The notes: a model not told the origin generated them from the letters alone. A stretch of DNA of 64,000 bases from Tanytarsus gracilentus (GCA_038502055.1 JAXRKN010000038.1:1984001-2048000); one strand, 5' to 3'; counted from the first letter of the stretch, positions 34,078 to 46,768 are shown. Made by a program: numbers and translations.

Positions 34078-36812
34078 ATGCAAAACTTTAAAAGCTACTT
34101 GAATGAGGTAACTCCTTTTGTTTCTTTAGACTTTTTGATTTCTCCTATCATTAAATGCACTCAATAGTACGCTCATTAGTTGATTATTTTCTTATTTTTC
34201 GCATCCCTTTAACTTATTTTTTTGAATAAATGCAAATATTGATTTTTCATAAATTTTTTCTTCTTTCAGGGCTTAGAATCAGCAGAAGAAAATGTCGATT
34301 TTTCACCTTCCTTTCTCAACGGTATGCCCTTTTTTTGGCCCATTAATCAATGTCCAATAAATAAATACTTTTTCATGTAGGTGAACTGGAAGTTGCGAAA
34401 GCCAACAACGTTTGTCTCTATGTTGCACAAAAAATCAAGGCACAATCGAAGAAGAAAAAGAATACGCCAAGTAATCGGAAGCTCGTTGGACTTTTGGTGA
34501 TAACCAATTTTCGTTTATGCTTTGTTCCATTCGACGATGAACACAAGGATGATAAAAAGGTGAATGAATTGTGTGAAAAGAGATAAGAGAGTTATGCGCG
34601 GAATTTAGAATATGTCGCGCGTAGTGTTGATATATGACTCATGAGCAATTTAAAATATTTTCTTCATTCATCTCCATCGCACTAATGAATAATGAATAAT
34701 CACAAATGTGTAATAAAATTATTTTTTTCGTTCTTTACAGAAATCCGTTTCGCATCAGGAAAATAACTTTTTGGCCAAATTTGACATCACCTTGTCACTA
34801 ATGGACGAAATTTATGCGTACACCGATAAAAAGTATAAGCTTGTTGCGCCTCAGCAGAAGAACGAGAAACGTATTGATGCCATTCGCATTGTTTGTAAAA
34901 ACTTTCGTATGCTAACTTTTGATTTCACGGAAAATTGTCAAGTAGGCAAGGGCAAAAATGTCGCTGATGCACTGCTTAAATTCGCCTTTCCGACACGACA
35001 CAATCTTCTCTTTATGTATCACTTCCGCGAGAGCTACTACAATGCGTCACGATCTTTTCGAACCTATCGAGATGAGCAAGACTGGTATCATGAACTCGAA
35101 CGCTGTGGATTTTCTAGTCGAGAGGATGGTGCATGGCGTGTCGTTCAACGGAAAGAGCTTTCCGACAAAGATGCACTTCCACGATGCTTTGTGGTTCCGA
35201 AATGTGTCAACGATGAGAAATACTTTGAGCTATGTGAATCATTTCGATGTAATCGTGCCGCCGTATGGGTTTGGGGTATAGGCAAAGCATCACTCCTCCG
35301 CATGGCAGATGTAAAGCAAGAAATTCTTAATAATCCAAAAGAGATTTCGAAAGATAATTTGATGATTGAGTACATAAGAATGAGTGCGGGTCGAGATCAC
35401 ATTCCGCAATGCATTGAACTTACCAAAGGCCTTCCATCCATTCAGGATGTTCAACAGAGCTATATCCGCTTGCGAATTCTCTGCTCGCCCATCAGTGATC
35501 GTGAGTTGATGACACAAGATGAGAAATTTTTTACGCAGTTAGAGAAGAGTAGCTGGTTGCTTTATGTATCGCTTTGTCTTCGGACTGCCAATGAGTGCGC
35601 TGCACATCTTCTTAGCGACAATCCTGTGGTGCTACAGGAGAATGAAGGTCGCGACATAAGTTGTGTAGTGTCGAGTTTAATTCAAGTGCTGCTAGATCCC
35701 TTTTATCGTACAATAAATGGCTTTCAAGTGCTAATACAGAAGGAATGGATTGCACTTGGACATCCGTTTGCCGATCGAATGGGTCACGTTTACAATAAAA
35801 CTACAGAAAAATCACCACTTTTCCTCCTATTCCTCGACTGCACCTGGCAAGTGCTTCAACAATTTCCCGAAGCATTTGAATTTTCCGAGACCTTTCTATC
35901 GACAATTTGGGACAGTGTGTTTATACCGATTTTCGATACATTCCAGTTCAATTGTGAATATGATCGACAACGTGCGATCACTGATGAGCATCTTGTCCTC
36001 CGATCCGTATTCGATTGGGGTGAAATGCTTAATGATCGTGACATTGCACTCTTTACAAATCCACTCTACAAGAAGCCAGTGCTGAGTGAGCAGGAAATTG
36101 AGCATAATCGAAAATCAAAGTTACCTCCAAGCGCCCTCAAACTTCCCGGACTAGAACTGCTGAGTGTCAAAACTCACCCAAAACAGCGGCCAATGTCATT
36201 GCAGCCAATGAGTAAGACCGCTAAGGGTGTCGATACAGACGCTAAATTGTTACTTCCGTCGCAATTATTAAATTCACATCACACTATAGAACTTCCTAAA
36301 GTGGAAGAGAAAATAAATGTTTCCAGTGATCAGCAACAGCAGCAGGTTAGTCTATAAATTTCAATTAATGTAAGCTCTTTTAATATGACTTTTTTTAATT
36401 TTAGAAATACTTGAAGCCGAGCCACTTTATATGGGATTTAGAAATATTTTCGCAGTGTTATTATCGCTTCATGCCCATCCTAGAAATAAAGCAGGGAGGC
36501 TCCGTACAGATTGATCTATTCAATCGAATGCTTCTTAGTGATATGCTTAAATCGCAAAAGGCTTTAGAGACGCGTAATGAGCATGATATTGAAATTGCAC
36601 GTGGCCATTTAATTAGTAGGAATATAAGTGAGTCCGAAGAGGCGGCAAATGGCGATTTGACCAGTTGCTTGAGACAAAAAGTTCCTGTTGTCAACTCCTT
36701 CTTTCCTTTCTCGTATATCGAGTTAAATGATGAGGATCATGGCATTCTCAACGACATTCTCATATCGAGCTCTATTCAAGTTTCAGAGGGATCTATTTAT
36801 GAACAAGAATAA
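34078..36812 (+). CDS. MTMR10: Myotubularin-related pseudophosphatase, MTMR10/11/12 type
   Basis: Five exons (34078-34107, 34270-34321, 34381-34559, 34741-36345, 36405-36812) join in phase to 757 aa, like vertebrate MTMR10/12. An N-terminal PH-GRAM region (GLLVITNFRLCFVPFD) is followed by a myotubularin fold with RSFRTYRDEQDWYHELER, then GFQVLIQKEWIALGHPFADR and SPLFLLFLDCTWQVLQQFPEAFEFSE. At the place of the catalytic CxxGxDR loop (about residues 385-395) the protein reads QENEGRDIS: the nucleophilic Cys is absent, so it should be catalytically dead, as known for this subgroup. Such members bind and regulate active myotubularins acting on PI3P and PI(3,5)P2. It ends 860 bp from the convergent EDTP gene. 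The exact paralogue number is uncertain. Confidence 0.92.
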
Positions 36813-37674
36813 ATCCTGCATAAACTTTATATACAAATATAAATAAGTAAAGTATATTTGTACTCTCCCCTAAAAGTATTTTCTACCCTTTTCTAAATTT
36901 ATCTAAATTTTTTGACTCTTTATATTTCGTATGATGATCAACCCACACAAATGCAAAAAATATCATTTTCTTCTTTTACAAGAATGTACGAAAAAAAAAT
37001 TATAAAGTATTTTGTCTTTAAGTTATATGTATGATAATAATTACACACCCACACAACTAGTGCTTCACAAAAAGAATATTAACGAAAGTAACTAAAAAGT
37101 AAAATAAAAATTGAAGAAGCTTCTTAGAAAAAAAACAATCAACGGTCTCGCTTTAAAAAGATATTTTGAATTTCTCTTTTTATTATCTTTTCAATAATCG
37201 TCATCGCCACTACATGAATTGCAGTTCATTAAAACAATCGATTAACACTAATGGAACACTTTTAATCTTTCTTTAATTCTTTATATGTTGGCCAGAGGAT
37301 TCTTTTTTGTTCGTTTATAAATTTTAACCGCCAAAATTCATAAATTTTCAACAATTCTAAACGGAACGAAATTGAAATCACAAAATTTCAGGTAATCAAA
37401 AGTTCTTTTGCTCGAACATACTTTTTTTTGGAAATAAAAAAACTACCTCACGTTTACATAAAAAGAGTTAATATATTAGGAATTAACTAAAAGTTTTCTC
37501 TCAAGTGTTCAACGATATAACAGACAAAAATAATTATAAAAAAAATATTACTCTCATATATATTAATTATATCTTCTCGTCAGTAGATTTTTAAAAATTA
37601 TTTAAAAGAAACAAAAAAAAACTTTTAAGGATTGCGTTAGATTGATTTGAGATTTTCACCACATTCCTTCGATT
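36813..37674. other. Shared 3' region of MTMR10-like and EDTP
   Basis: A+T-rich sequence between two convergent stop codons, expected to hold both 3' UTRs. No coding content. Confidence 0.5.
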
Positions 37675-40564
37675 TCAAACTGAAGTTCTTTGTGTCGTTA
37701 GACCGACTTTTTCCGCAAAATTACCTAAAAGTGAGCCTAAGCCAACGTTTTCGTTTCCGTTTTTGAACTTATAGCCTATTGTTGAAGCGTAGCAATTGTA
37801 AAAAAGAGTTCGCACCGAATTCAATCGCTCTCGTCGCAAAAAATAATCGTTGGCCGTAAAACAATCTTCGTCGACTATTGTACTAGTAGCTTCGTTTATA
37901 GAACTGTTAACTGCTGCAGCGCTTTGGTGATTCGAACACATATTAGTTGAGTTTGATGATGACTGTTGATGGTGGTGATTGTTACTATTGTTATTAAGTT
38001 GCTGGTGATATTCATTAACGACGACAATATTTGAATCTTGACTTCTCAAGCTTCCAGTGCCACTGATCATTTGCCAACTTCCTACGGATACACTTGATCC
38101 CGACTCTTGACGCTGTCGTGGATTTCTCATTTCTTGGTTCGATAACTTTGGAACTGACATTGGACTGGTTCTACAATTAATTAGTTAATAGAGTATTTTT
38201 TAAATAATTAAAATAATTTACCTTCGTTGCAATTGAGGAGAGAAATTTAAGACATTTGATCCATTTTCCGCAAATATCTCTGGATTGTGGAGCCAGCTTG
38301 AGTTCGCATTGCCGTCATCGACATGCAATCCATTGGACGATGCGGTTAAAATTTGGTCTTGATGACTTCGAGCACTACATGTTGAGTTTAGGGAGACACT
38401 TGATCCACGGCTATCACCATCAAAAAGCATTCCATCAAACACATCACTGTCAGTTCTGATAATTCCAATCGAGCTACTTCCGCTGCTTCCACTCTGTTTG
38501 CTAGTTCTAAATCTGCTAAATAAATCGTTACCGAAATACCATAAAAACTAATGGCACTCACCGTTGCCCAGCAATACTAAATTCATCGTCCATCAAGTAC
38601 TTTAAAACATAAAAACAAAAGAAGAAAATATCTTCGCCCTTTTGCAGGCGATCGGGTAAATTGTGTCCGAATAGGAACCAGTCATATGCTACGAAAATAT
38701 TTTAATAAAATTTAAATAGAACAAAATTAAAATTAGTAAGCTCACCAATCGTAAAGTAGAGAATTTGAATAGCACTCAATGATTGATGAATGAGACCGTC
38801 GGCCCATAAAGAAAGTCTTAGCAGTGAACAAAAGGCAGGTGTTCGATCCCATCCGGATATGCAGTGAACTAATATGCCGGAACTGTTGTCCTGAAGATGC
38901 TTTAGCAAGAGCTTTAAATAGTTTTGTGTAATTTGTATAAGATCCCAGTCCTTATACTTTTCAAAGTCTATATTTAATTGTGAAGTCACATTATCATCAG
39001 GCACTAGTATATCAGCGTCTACAGACTTTTGTGACCAGTCAAATATCAGACCTTCGCCAGAATAATTGTTATCTAAAAATGGACAATGCAATTTTAACTA
39101 AAAGTAAAAAAAAAACTATATAAAATTACCACGAAAGTCTCGGAAAAATTCACAGCCGGGATATGGAAGTGAAATAATTTTAAAATCTTGATAGCGCTTC
39201 TCTTTGTCCACCTTCTCACTCGACGTGACGTTCATAAGAAATTTGACTTTCTTTTTCTCCAGCATTAGATCAACGATCGTTCCAATGTTGAAGGTCTTTA
39301 GCAGCTTAATGTCTTGGTTCCGCACACGATCAAACAACTGCCATTCGTTATTTTTCTCCTTTTCGGCGCCGCACAACGAGTCATCGGTCATCGAGTTCTC
39401 TTGCGCCTCATAAGCCTCTTCGTCGAGCGTGGGAGATTTCACCGCCGTATTATTGTCGACGGAAAATAGATAATCGAATCCACTGCGGGTATAAATTTCC
39501 GGCCCACCCGAAATCGTTGCAGATCTACATATATATTTGCCCTTATAAAGGATGATTGGTAGTGGAAACCTCGCACGACATCTGAAAATGATAAGTCGTT
39601 ATCAATTTGGCGCCAGTGAGTGCAATATTTTTATTTTTTAATCACTTACCGCGCAAATCGAGCTTTATTGATAAGATCGCGGAGCTTACTGGCATCATAT
39701 GTGGACTCATAGATGGTCTGCTGACGATTAAGCGGATTTTGACTATTGACACTATGATTCTCATATTCCGGTATTAAAATTGTCGACGGATAGTGTGATG
39801 ATAGTTCACCGAGCGAATTTGACACCTCGATTACACTGTAATCGATTTTCATTAGCACCGAACATTTTTGCATTACCTCATTGCCCTAAAAAAAGAAGAG
39901 TTTTAATTAAATTAAGTAGAGTTAAAATTACATTTTATCAAGTCCCATGAGCACTACAATGTAACAAAGTAAGATTATCGATCAATCAAAGCTAAACGTG
40001 CAGCATATCAAAATGACATGTGGAAATCAGCCGAAATCTAAAATGCCGTGTGAATAAATTTTCTGCGCTACATTGCCATTTTCGTCATCATCATGACCCA
40101 AATATTATTATTGTGGCACTCTCTTAAGGCACACATGTGACATTTTCATTTTTAACTTCCGGTCACCGATTGGAGCTGATTAAGATTTTGTTACAATTTA
40201 TTTTCTTGCACACAGCACGGTTAAGATGTGTGAATGAAAGTGAGCGGAGAGCAAAAAAGCGATAATTAGACAAAAAATTGTTCTTTGTTGTTGATTTTCG
40301 CTTATTGCGTAGAAAAAATCTGGCAAAGTCCTGAGATGAAAATTTCTCATGGATATTTCGCCACAAAACGCTAGCTGATGATTCATGGAGACGCTCTCGA
40401 CACTTTTGCGATATTCCCAGTGCTCATGAGACAGATAAAAGTGCATTAATATGTATATTTACGAAAAATGAATCTGTGTTCTTTGAGTCTGATGCACGAT
40501 AAAGATTTCTCGAGAATTTTTCAAGTAGATTTTGAACGTCCTGCATTAGAATGTCCGCGTTCAT
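37675..40564 (-). CDS. EDTP: EDTP/MTMR14 phosphoinositide phosphatase
   Basis: Seven minus-strand exons join in phase to 677 aa: 40564-40463, 39885-39650, 39581-39130, 39072-38746, 38688-38562, 38515-38222 and 38170-37675. The N-terminus (MNADILMQDVQNLLEKFSRN, then GNEVMQKCSVL) fits EDTP. The active site HCISGWDRTP contains Cys334 and Arg340, intact for catalysis; KYICRSATIS and FPLPIILYKGKY are also conserved. Unlike most myotubularins there is no PH-GRAM domain. The C-terminal third is Ser/Asn/Gln-rich and disordered. The enzyme removes phosphates from PI3P and PI(3,5)P2, limiting autophagy and affecting muscle; in flies it is abundant in eggs. The 3' end converges with the MTMR10-like pseudophosphatase. 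Confidence 0.94.
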
Positions 40565-40805
40565 CTTGATAGCACATTTATGATCGCCACGAGCTCAATA
40601 AAATTTACGCAAAAAAAATATTAACAAAAATATTTTCTTCTTATTTTGACTACCACGACTTTTTACACGAGAGGGTCTTGTAACTTTTCAATCAAGCCTT
40701 TTTTCGCAGGGAAGATCAGTAAGTTTTTGTTTATAAACATTTGAAAAATTGTTTTTTTATGCGCAATAGTATAATTTTAAATTCCACAAAGAATTAAGCT
40801 TTAAA

Positions 40806-41730
40806 ATGAGCGCAACATTTAAACTAAACACTGGCTATGATTTTCAAATGATTGGATGTAAGTGATATGAGCTTATTTGAGTAATAAAATCTAACATTTT
40901 ATTTTTCCACAGTGGGAACTTACTTGATTGGCGGAAATAAAGCAGAAGAGGTCATTGATAATGCATTGAAAGTTGGCTATAGACTCTTCGATACTGCTCA
41001 TATGTACAACAACGAGAAATACTTGGGAAATGCATTTCAAAAGCTCCTTTCAAAGCATAACTTGACTCGTCAGGACATTTTCATTACCACAAAGTTCGTT
41101 CCATCTTCGGATTATAAAACTGAAGACGATTATCGCAATCTAGTGAAGACTTCATTGAAGAACTTGCAGACTGACTATTTGGATATGATGTTACTGCATT
41201 GGCCGGGTGTTTATGGTGCGAAAAAGAATGAAATTGTCAAGTATCGTCATGAGGCGTGGAAAGCTCTATCAAAGTTCAAGGAAGAAGGCTTGATTCGATC
41301 AATTGGAGTCTCCAATTTTTTAATCAGACATTTGGAAGACTTGAAGAGAGAGTGCGAAGTCGTGCCAGCTATAAATCAAGTCGAATGGCATCCACTTTGC
41401 TACGATCTCGAGCTTTTAGATTACTGTAAGAAAAACGGAATTTTGCTGCAAGCTTATTCGTCGCTAGGCACAAGCGGCGATCAATCACTCCGTCATCATT
41501 TAAAAGTTAAAACAATTGCACAGAATTGCAACAAATCGACATCGCAAATTTTATTGAAATGGGCTGCTCTTCGCGGCGTCGCAATTATTCCTAAAGCTTC
41601 ATCTGAAGTTCATTTGGAAGAGAACATTGATTTGGACTTTGAGATTGATGATTTAAAAACTTTGGACGAGCTTGGATTGGCTGATTTGCATAATTTCAGG
41701 TTCGATTGGGACCCCAATGATGTTGTTTAA
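40806..41730 (+). CDS. Aldo-keto reductase (AKR1-like)
   Basis: Two exons, 40806-40857 and 40913-41730, joined inside a Leu codon, give 289 aa, a little shorter than most AKR1 enzymes (about 310-320). The catalytic tetrad is present: Asp44 and Tyr49 in FDTAHMYNN, Lys78 in TTKF, His113 in LLHWPG. Also visible are the family signature GLIRSIGVSNF, INQVEWHP and the cofactor site IIPKASS. NADPH-dependent reduction of aldehydes and ketones in the cytosol is expected; the substrate is unknown. The C-terminal loop that normally shapes substrate choice is short. Lies 240 bp from the EDTP start in divergent orientation and 100 bp before CWF19L1. Confidence 0.92.
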
Positions 41731-41830
41731 ATTTAACGAATAAAAATAATTTAAAAAAATAAGTCGGATATTCGAGTTTTCCAATCTCATTGTGTTTTTG
41801 TTTACATTCTCAAACGATTTACACAAAATT

Positions 41831-44800
41831 ATGGCGGAAAAATCGAAAATGTGAGTTAAAGTCAAGAAATATTGCATTAATTTACTTACATTTAACTTGC
41901 AGACTAATTTGTGGCGATGTCGAGTCAAAATTCGATTCAGTTTTCGATAAAGTTCGCAGTCTGCATAAGAAATCGAATTTTTCATTTCTTATTTGTGTCG
42001 GAAACTTCTTTAGTGACGATGATGAAGGCTCTTTGGACAAGTTTATAGCTGGAGATAAGCAAATAGCTATTCCGACTTATATTTTAGGACCAAACTCTCA
42101 AGCTCAAGAGACATTATACGAAAAATATAAAATCAATGAAACGAACAATGAAATTTGTCCGAATTTGTTCTTCTTGGGAAGGCGCGGAATCTACACATTG
42201 GCAGCGGGATTTACTTTGGCATACCTGAGTGGCACCGAGAAGAAGGATGATGGCGAAAAAAAGAGTTGGCAGTATGATAAAAGCGATATTGTTTCGCTTA
42301 GAACAACCTGCTGGAAGAATTTCAGCAACATAGATGACTTCCGAGGGATTGACTTTTTACTAACCAGCGAATGGTCATCTGGACTCGCTGAGAATGAAGA
42401 CGAAAGTTCGTCGAAACTTATTTCATTTCTTTCGTTGAATGTTAAGCCACGATATCATTTTTGTGGCATCAAGAATAAGCACTTTGAGAAGTCACCCTTT
42501 CGAATGCCGGCGTTAAATGCTCGATCCATTGAACCAGTGTCGCGTTTCATTGCCTTAGCGAAAGTGAATAATGCTGAAAAAGCCAAATTTCTTTACGCTT
42601 TAAATGCTCAACCATTGTCAACCATGCGTTTAACTGAGGTAATTACCGTTTAAGACTATTTTATAGACTTGCTGGAAAAACTTGCGTTTCTGGGCCTCTT
42701 TTTTTCTTTTTTTGATGATTCTTGTAGATTAGGTCCTGAGTCCGAATCTGCAAAAAAAAATTGGCGCTGGCCCTCCTGGACCCCCCTACGACCCTCCAAA
42801 GTTTCGATTTTTTCTCTTTGTTTATACACCAAAAAAGCCTACAATCTTAAGGGAAAGGTGGGAATTTGGGGTTATCGGGGGGGGGGGGAGGGTTACTTAG
42901 CACACTTTAACCCAAGGGGTGCGCAACAAGGGGTGCGCAACAAGGGGTAAAAACAAAAACTTTTTTAACTTTACACCTTAATATGTGGGTTAACCGATTT
43001 TTACGAAGCACAAATAAATTTATGTGGGTTAACCGATTTATACGAAACACAAATAATTGTTTGTGTGTTTAGCGATATTTTTGCTTTGATTGAACTTTGA
43101 AAAATATTTTTTTGTCCATTTTAAGTTCAAGGGGCTTGCCCTTTAGATATTTTTTGGTTCAAGGGGCTTTGCCCTTTGGATATTTTTTGTTAAGGGTTTG
43201 CCTTTGATTTTTTTGTTCAGGGGCTTTACCTTTGATTTTTTTGGTTAGGGGCTTTGCCCTTTAGTAAATTAAGTATAGGCTACGCCCTTTAGTAAAAAAC
43301 AGATTTTTATTATTTTACATGGAAAAGTTTACTTTTTAATATTCGTATTTTTTTTGAAACCTGTAATATGTGAAATTCTTTTAGCCATTCTAGATCTAAA
43401 TTTTGATATTTTAACTTAATTTAAAATAATCAACCATATTTTTATGTTTCTATTGCAAAACTTTGCAAACTCAAAAATTTATCAGAATTATTGTAAATGA
43501 ATGTGCTGAAAATTTTTTTTTGTAAATTTTATGATAATTTTTATTGGGTGATTTTAAAATGAAAAAAAAAGATTTTTTCAAGGAAATATGTTTGAGGTTA
43601 TTTTTACAGAAAGAAAATTTTTGGGAAAATTATTATATAAAAGGAAAATTGTTTAAGGATATTTTTGTGTAAGGAAAATTTTTGAGGAAATTATTTGTTA
43701 AAGGAAAACTGTTTTATGATATTTTTGTAGAAGGAAAATTTTTGAGGAAATTATTTTGTAAAAAACGATTGGTTTGGGGAAATTTTTTTAGTAAAAGGAA
43801 AAATTTTGTTAAATTTTTTAAAAATAAAAAAATAAGAAGAGTATTTTTTGTGTTTTGTAAAAATCGGTTAACCTATAATATAAGTTTGTGTTTTACATAA
43901 ATCGGTTAACCCACGTGTTTATCAACTTTGTGTTTTGTAAAAATCGGTTAACTCACATTTAATATGAGTGTTTTGTAATAATCGGTTAACCCACAAGTTA
44001 AGATGGGAAATGGTCAAAATTAAAGTTTTGTACCCATTGTAAGTTGCGTACCCCTTGTGGTTACCTACCCTAAGTACCTCTCGTGCAACCCTTCCCACCC
44101 GAGAACCCCAAATTCTCACCCTTCCCTTAAGATTTTAGGCTTTTTTGGTGTATAAACAAAGAGAAAAAATCGAAACTTTGGAGGGTCGTAGGGGGGTCCA
44201 GGAGGGTCAGCGCCAATTTTTTTTTGCAGATTCGGACTCAGGGAGCCCTAATCTACAAGAATCCATCAAAAAAAGTACGAAAAAAAGATGGCCCAGGAAA
44301 CGCAAGTTTAGCCGACTTGCTAATTAATTATATAATTTTAGCTCATGCAAAAGTCAACCGATGAAATTGAATGTCCCTATGTGGAAATGGATTTTTCGAC
44401 TGACATTAAAGAATCACAAGAGACTCAGCAACAGCAGCAGTTCTTTTGGTCGCAAAATGATGGAAATCAAGGCAAACGTGGTGACCGCAGAGATGACCCG
44501 CAACGTAAACGGTTCAAGCCTTCAATTATGCCAGATAAGTGCTGGTTTTGCCTTCAATCTCCTGACCTTGAAAAGCACCTGATTATTTGCGTAGGCGAAC
44601 ATTTTTACCTGGCTCTTGCGAAAGGTCCTGTAAATAATTTCCATACGCTTATCCTGCCAATCGAACACATCCAGAGCGCGGCATTGCTCAATGAGGATCA
44701 ATTTCAAGAACTTGAGATTTTTAAGCGATCACTAAAAGTGTTTTTTGACAGCATGAATCAAACAGTTATATTTTTCGAGCGCAACTACATGAGCTCACAT

Positions 44801-45181
44801 GCAAACATCAATGCTGTTGGAATCCCGCGCGATATTGAGTGGCAACTTTCAGAGACTTTAAAAGAAAAGGCTGAAGAATTTTCTCTTCAATTCGAGACAA
44901 TTCCCAAGATGACCTCGGCCAAGGATTTGCCAGAGCGTGGCGCTTACTTTGTTGTTGAATTTCCTAACGAAACTCTCATCACTCGTACAATGACCAAATT
45001 TCCCATTAACTTCGGACGCGACTTTGTGTGTGCTGAAACTCTCTTAAATGCAGAGGATCGAATTGATTGGAGAAATTGCAAAATCCCAAAAGGGATGGAA
45101 ATCGATATCGTCAACACATTTAAGGAGAAGTACAAGCCATTTGATTTTACAGCGACAAACGAAGGAGAGGAAAGCGATTAA
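41831..45181 (+). CDS. Cwf19l1: CWF19-like protein 1
   Basis: Three exons (41831-41850, 41903-42638, 44342-45181) give 531 aa, matching human CWF19L1 (about 538). The N-terminal half is the metallophosphoesterase-like part (ILICGDVESKF, FLICVGNFF, FLLTSEWSSG). The C-terminal half has the CwfJ regions: DKCWFCLQSP, HFYLALAKGPVNNFHTLILPIEH (HIT-like, with the usual histidine triad reduced to single histidines) and FERNYMSSHANINAVGIP. Family members are linked to the spliceosome and lariat debranching. The second intron is 1.7 kb because it contains an inverted-repeat transposon (42674-44313), while the coding phase stays intact. Confidence 0.94.
42674..44313. mobile_element. Non-autonomous inverted-repeat DNA transposon (hAT-like) in CWF19L1 intron
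   Basis: 1.64-kb element with terminal inverted repeats of about 205 bp and a few mismatches or indels (left from 42674, right to 44313; shared core AAACTTGCGTTTC, TGGGCC, and the C-rich block GGACCCCCCTACGACCC). It is flanked by an 8-bp direct repeat GACTTGCT (42666-42673 and 44314-44321), which points to a hAT-type insertion. The interior contains repeats of GGTTAACCGAT on both arms in opposite orientation, a run of AGGGGCTTTGCCCTT units (43130-43290) and AAGGAAAATTTTTG units (43600-43800). No transposase frame. The short frames at 42669-42950 and 43682-43900 are products of the repeats. Confidence 0.88.
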
Positions 45182-45325
45182 AATTGTAACATCTGATTTA
45201 ATAAAGAGATTAAAGATTTGTCTCTCAAAATTTAAACCCTCTCTAAATTTCTCATTCACTCGTTATCACTTCTCTAGAAGAGGACAAAGATTTTTTAGTT
45301 CACGTGTTTTAAATTTATTTTAATT

Positions 45326-45829
45326 ATGGTGCGTACAAAGAATTCGCCTAAAAATAACCCCAGACCAAGTTCAACTCCGAATCCTGGTCAGTTATCAACT
45401 GCATGCAGATCATTAGACTTCTCTGCAATTTCTCCACCGCCATCAACGTTTTCCACGCTATCGTTTCTATCATCTGAATTTTCCAATACTTCAGTTTTTT
45501 CAAGGTGAGACATGAACATCTTTTAAGATGAATAACTTTTATAATCCTTTTCTAGTTCCTTCGAAAGCATCCCTTCAAATTATCAAGAAAACGTCGTGTG
45601 CATCCCAAAATTGTCATTTAAACGCGTCTGTAAAGATATTCTAAACAATATTGGCGATTTTCGATTTCAACCAGAGGCTATCGAGGCTCTTCAAGTCAGT
45701 TCCGAAAAGTTTTTAATTGAAGTTTTTTATTATTCAGCATTGTGTGCCGAAAATGCTAATCGTGTTACGATCAAACCAAAGGATATACAATTAATTATGA
45801 AATTTTTGAATATTAAATGTCGTTCATAA
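45326..45829 (+). CDS. cid: Divergent histone H3, probable centromeric CENP-A (cid)
   Basis: Exons 45326-45504 and 45556-45829 give 150 aa. The start MVRTKNSPKNNPRP faintly recalls the H3 tail; the rest of the 75-aa tail is Ser/Pro-rich. From residue 76 there is a full histone fold: IPKLSFKRVCKDI (H3 IRKLPFQRLVREI), DFRFQPEAIEALQVSSEKFL (LRFQSSAVMALQEASEAYL), LCAENANRVTIKPKDIQL (LCAIHAKRVTIMPKDIQL). Identity is far too low for a canonical or H3.3 copy, the tail lacks the modified lysine motifs, and introns are unusual for replication histones. These are marks of CENP-A. The N-terminal alpha-N helix of H3 is mostly missing and loop 1 is not lengthened as in Drosophila Cid. It would mark centromeres in place of H3. 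It lies 144 bp after CWF19L1. Confidence 0.82.
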
Positions 45830-45967
45830 ATACCCGTCGTTTGTCCATAATAAATTTTTCAATAAACTCGCTCGTGAATAATGTCAACTTTAAAGTATTA
45901 TGAAAAAAAATCGATTTATTCTTTTACAGTTTGACGACATCCTTCAATCAAATAACATTAAAAAAGT
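45806..45967. repeat. Direct duplication, copy 1 (end of CENP-A gene and 3' UTR)
   Basis: About 162 bp nearly identical to 46769-46930 at a distance of 963 bp. It spans the last codons of the CENP-A-like gene, its stop and its 3' flank with an AATAAA signal. Confidence 0.9.
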
Positions 45968-46768
45968 GAAATCATAGTAGGACCATTTACATTTTTCTTC
46001 TTTTTGATTCACAGATATAATGGTTGCTTTGATTTACATTTTTCGGATTTATGATCCGTGGTGTGAATTTTTTTCTGGATGGATTTCATTAGATTTTACT
46101 AAGACTCACCTCTAACAATTTCAGTTGATTAATTCAACTTTACTCAATTTCCTTCATCTCTTGATTTTGTTCGCTCACGTGAGAAGAAAACTCATTTTCG
46201 TTTGTGACGCGTGATTCTTGACAAGAATAGCTTGGAAGTTACTGTTTCCTTCTTTAATTGCTGATTTGTATCCTTGGTGTTCAAGATGACAGCTCCTTCT
46301 TCACAACTCGACTTCTCTCGACGAAATTTTTTCTTGAATGAATGAAAATTTTTTTTAAAGGTAACTGAGAAGAATTTTTCAATGCAATTAAAAAAGTTCT
46401 TTAAAATTTGTGAAAATAAAATTGAGGACTAATTTCGAGAAGAAATAAAATAGATAATCGAGCTTTCTGCATTTCCCTTCGAACCACGACAAAATTTTCA
46501 AGAAGCCACGAGGATTTTTTTCGATTCATCAGTTTGTCTTCAAAGTTATCTTTTTAATCGTTGTAAATCTGAGGGTGTCATTTTGAGTAAATAAAATAAA
46601 GTGAATTGAAAAGATAAAAGAAGAACATCAAAATCATGGTTGATAAAAAGAGATGAAATTTGCTTTCGGGATTTTGTGCACTTTAAATTTTAAAGGATGT
46701 GGAAAATTTTAAATTGTTAAAAATTCATAAATCAGCTTCGGAAAATGTCGGAAAAATTTTCTCGTCCT
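45968..46768. other. Spacer between the two duplicate copies
   Basis: 800 bp of A+T-rich sequence with no convincing open frame; it forms the rest of the 963-bp duplication interval. Confidence 0.45.

Noticed and set aside
42669..42950. 93-aa frame after CWF19L1 exon 2
   Set aside because: It lies in the intron and reads through the left inverted repeat of the transposon; splicing to 44342 restores the known protein.
43682..43900. 72-aa Lys/Phe-rich frame
   Set aside because: Made of short tandem AAGGAAAATTTTTG units within the transposon.
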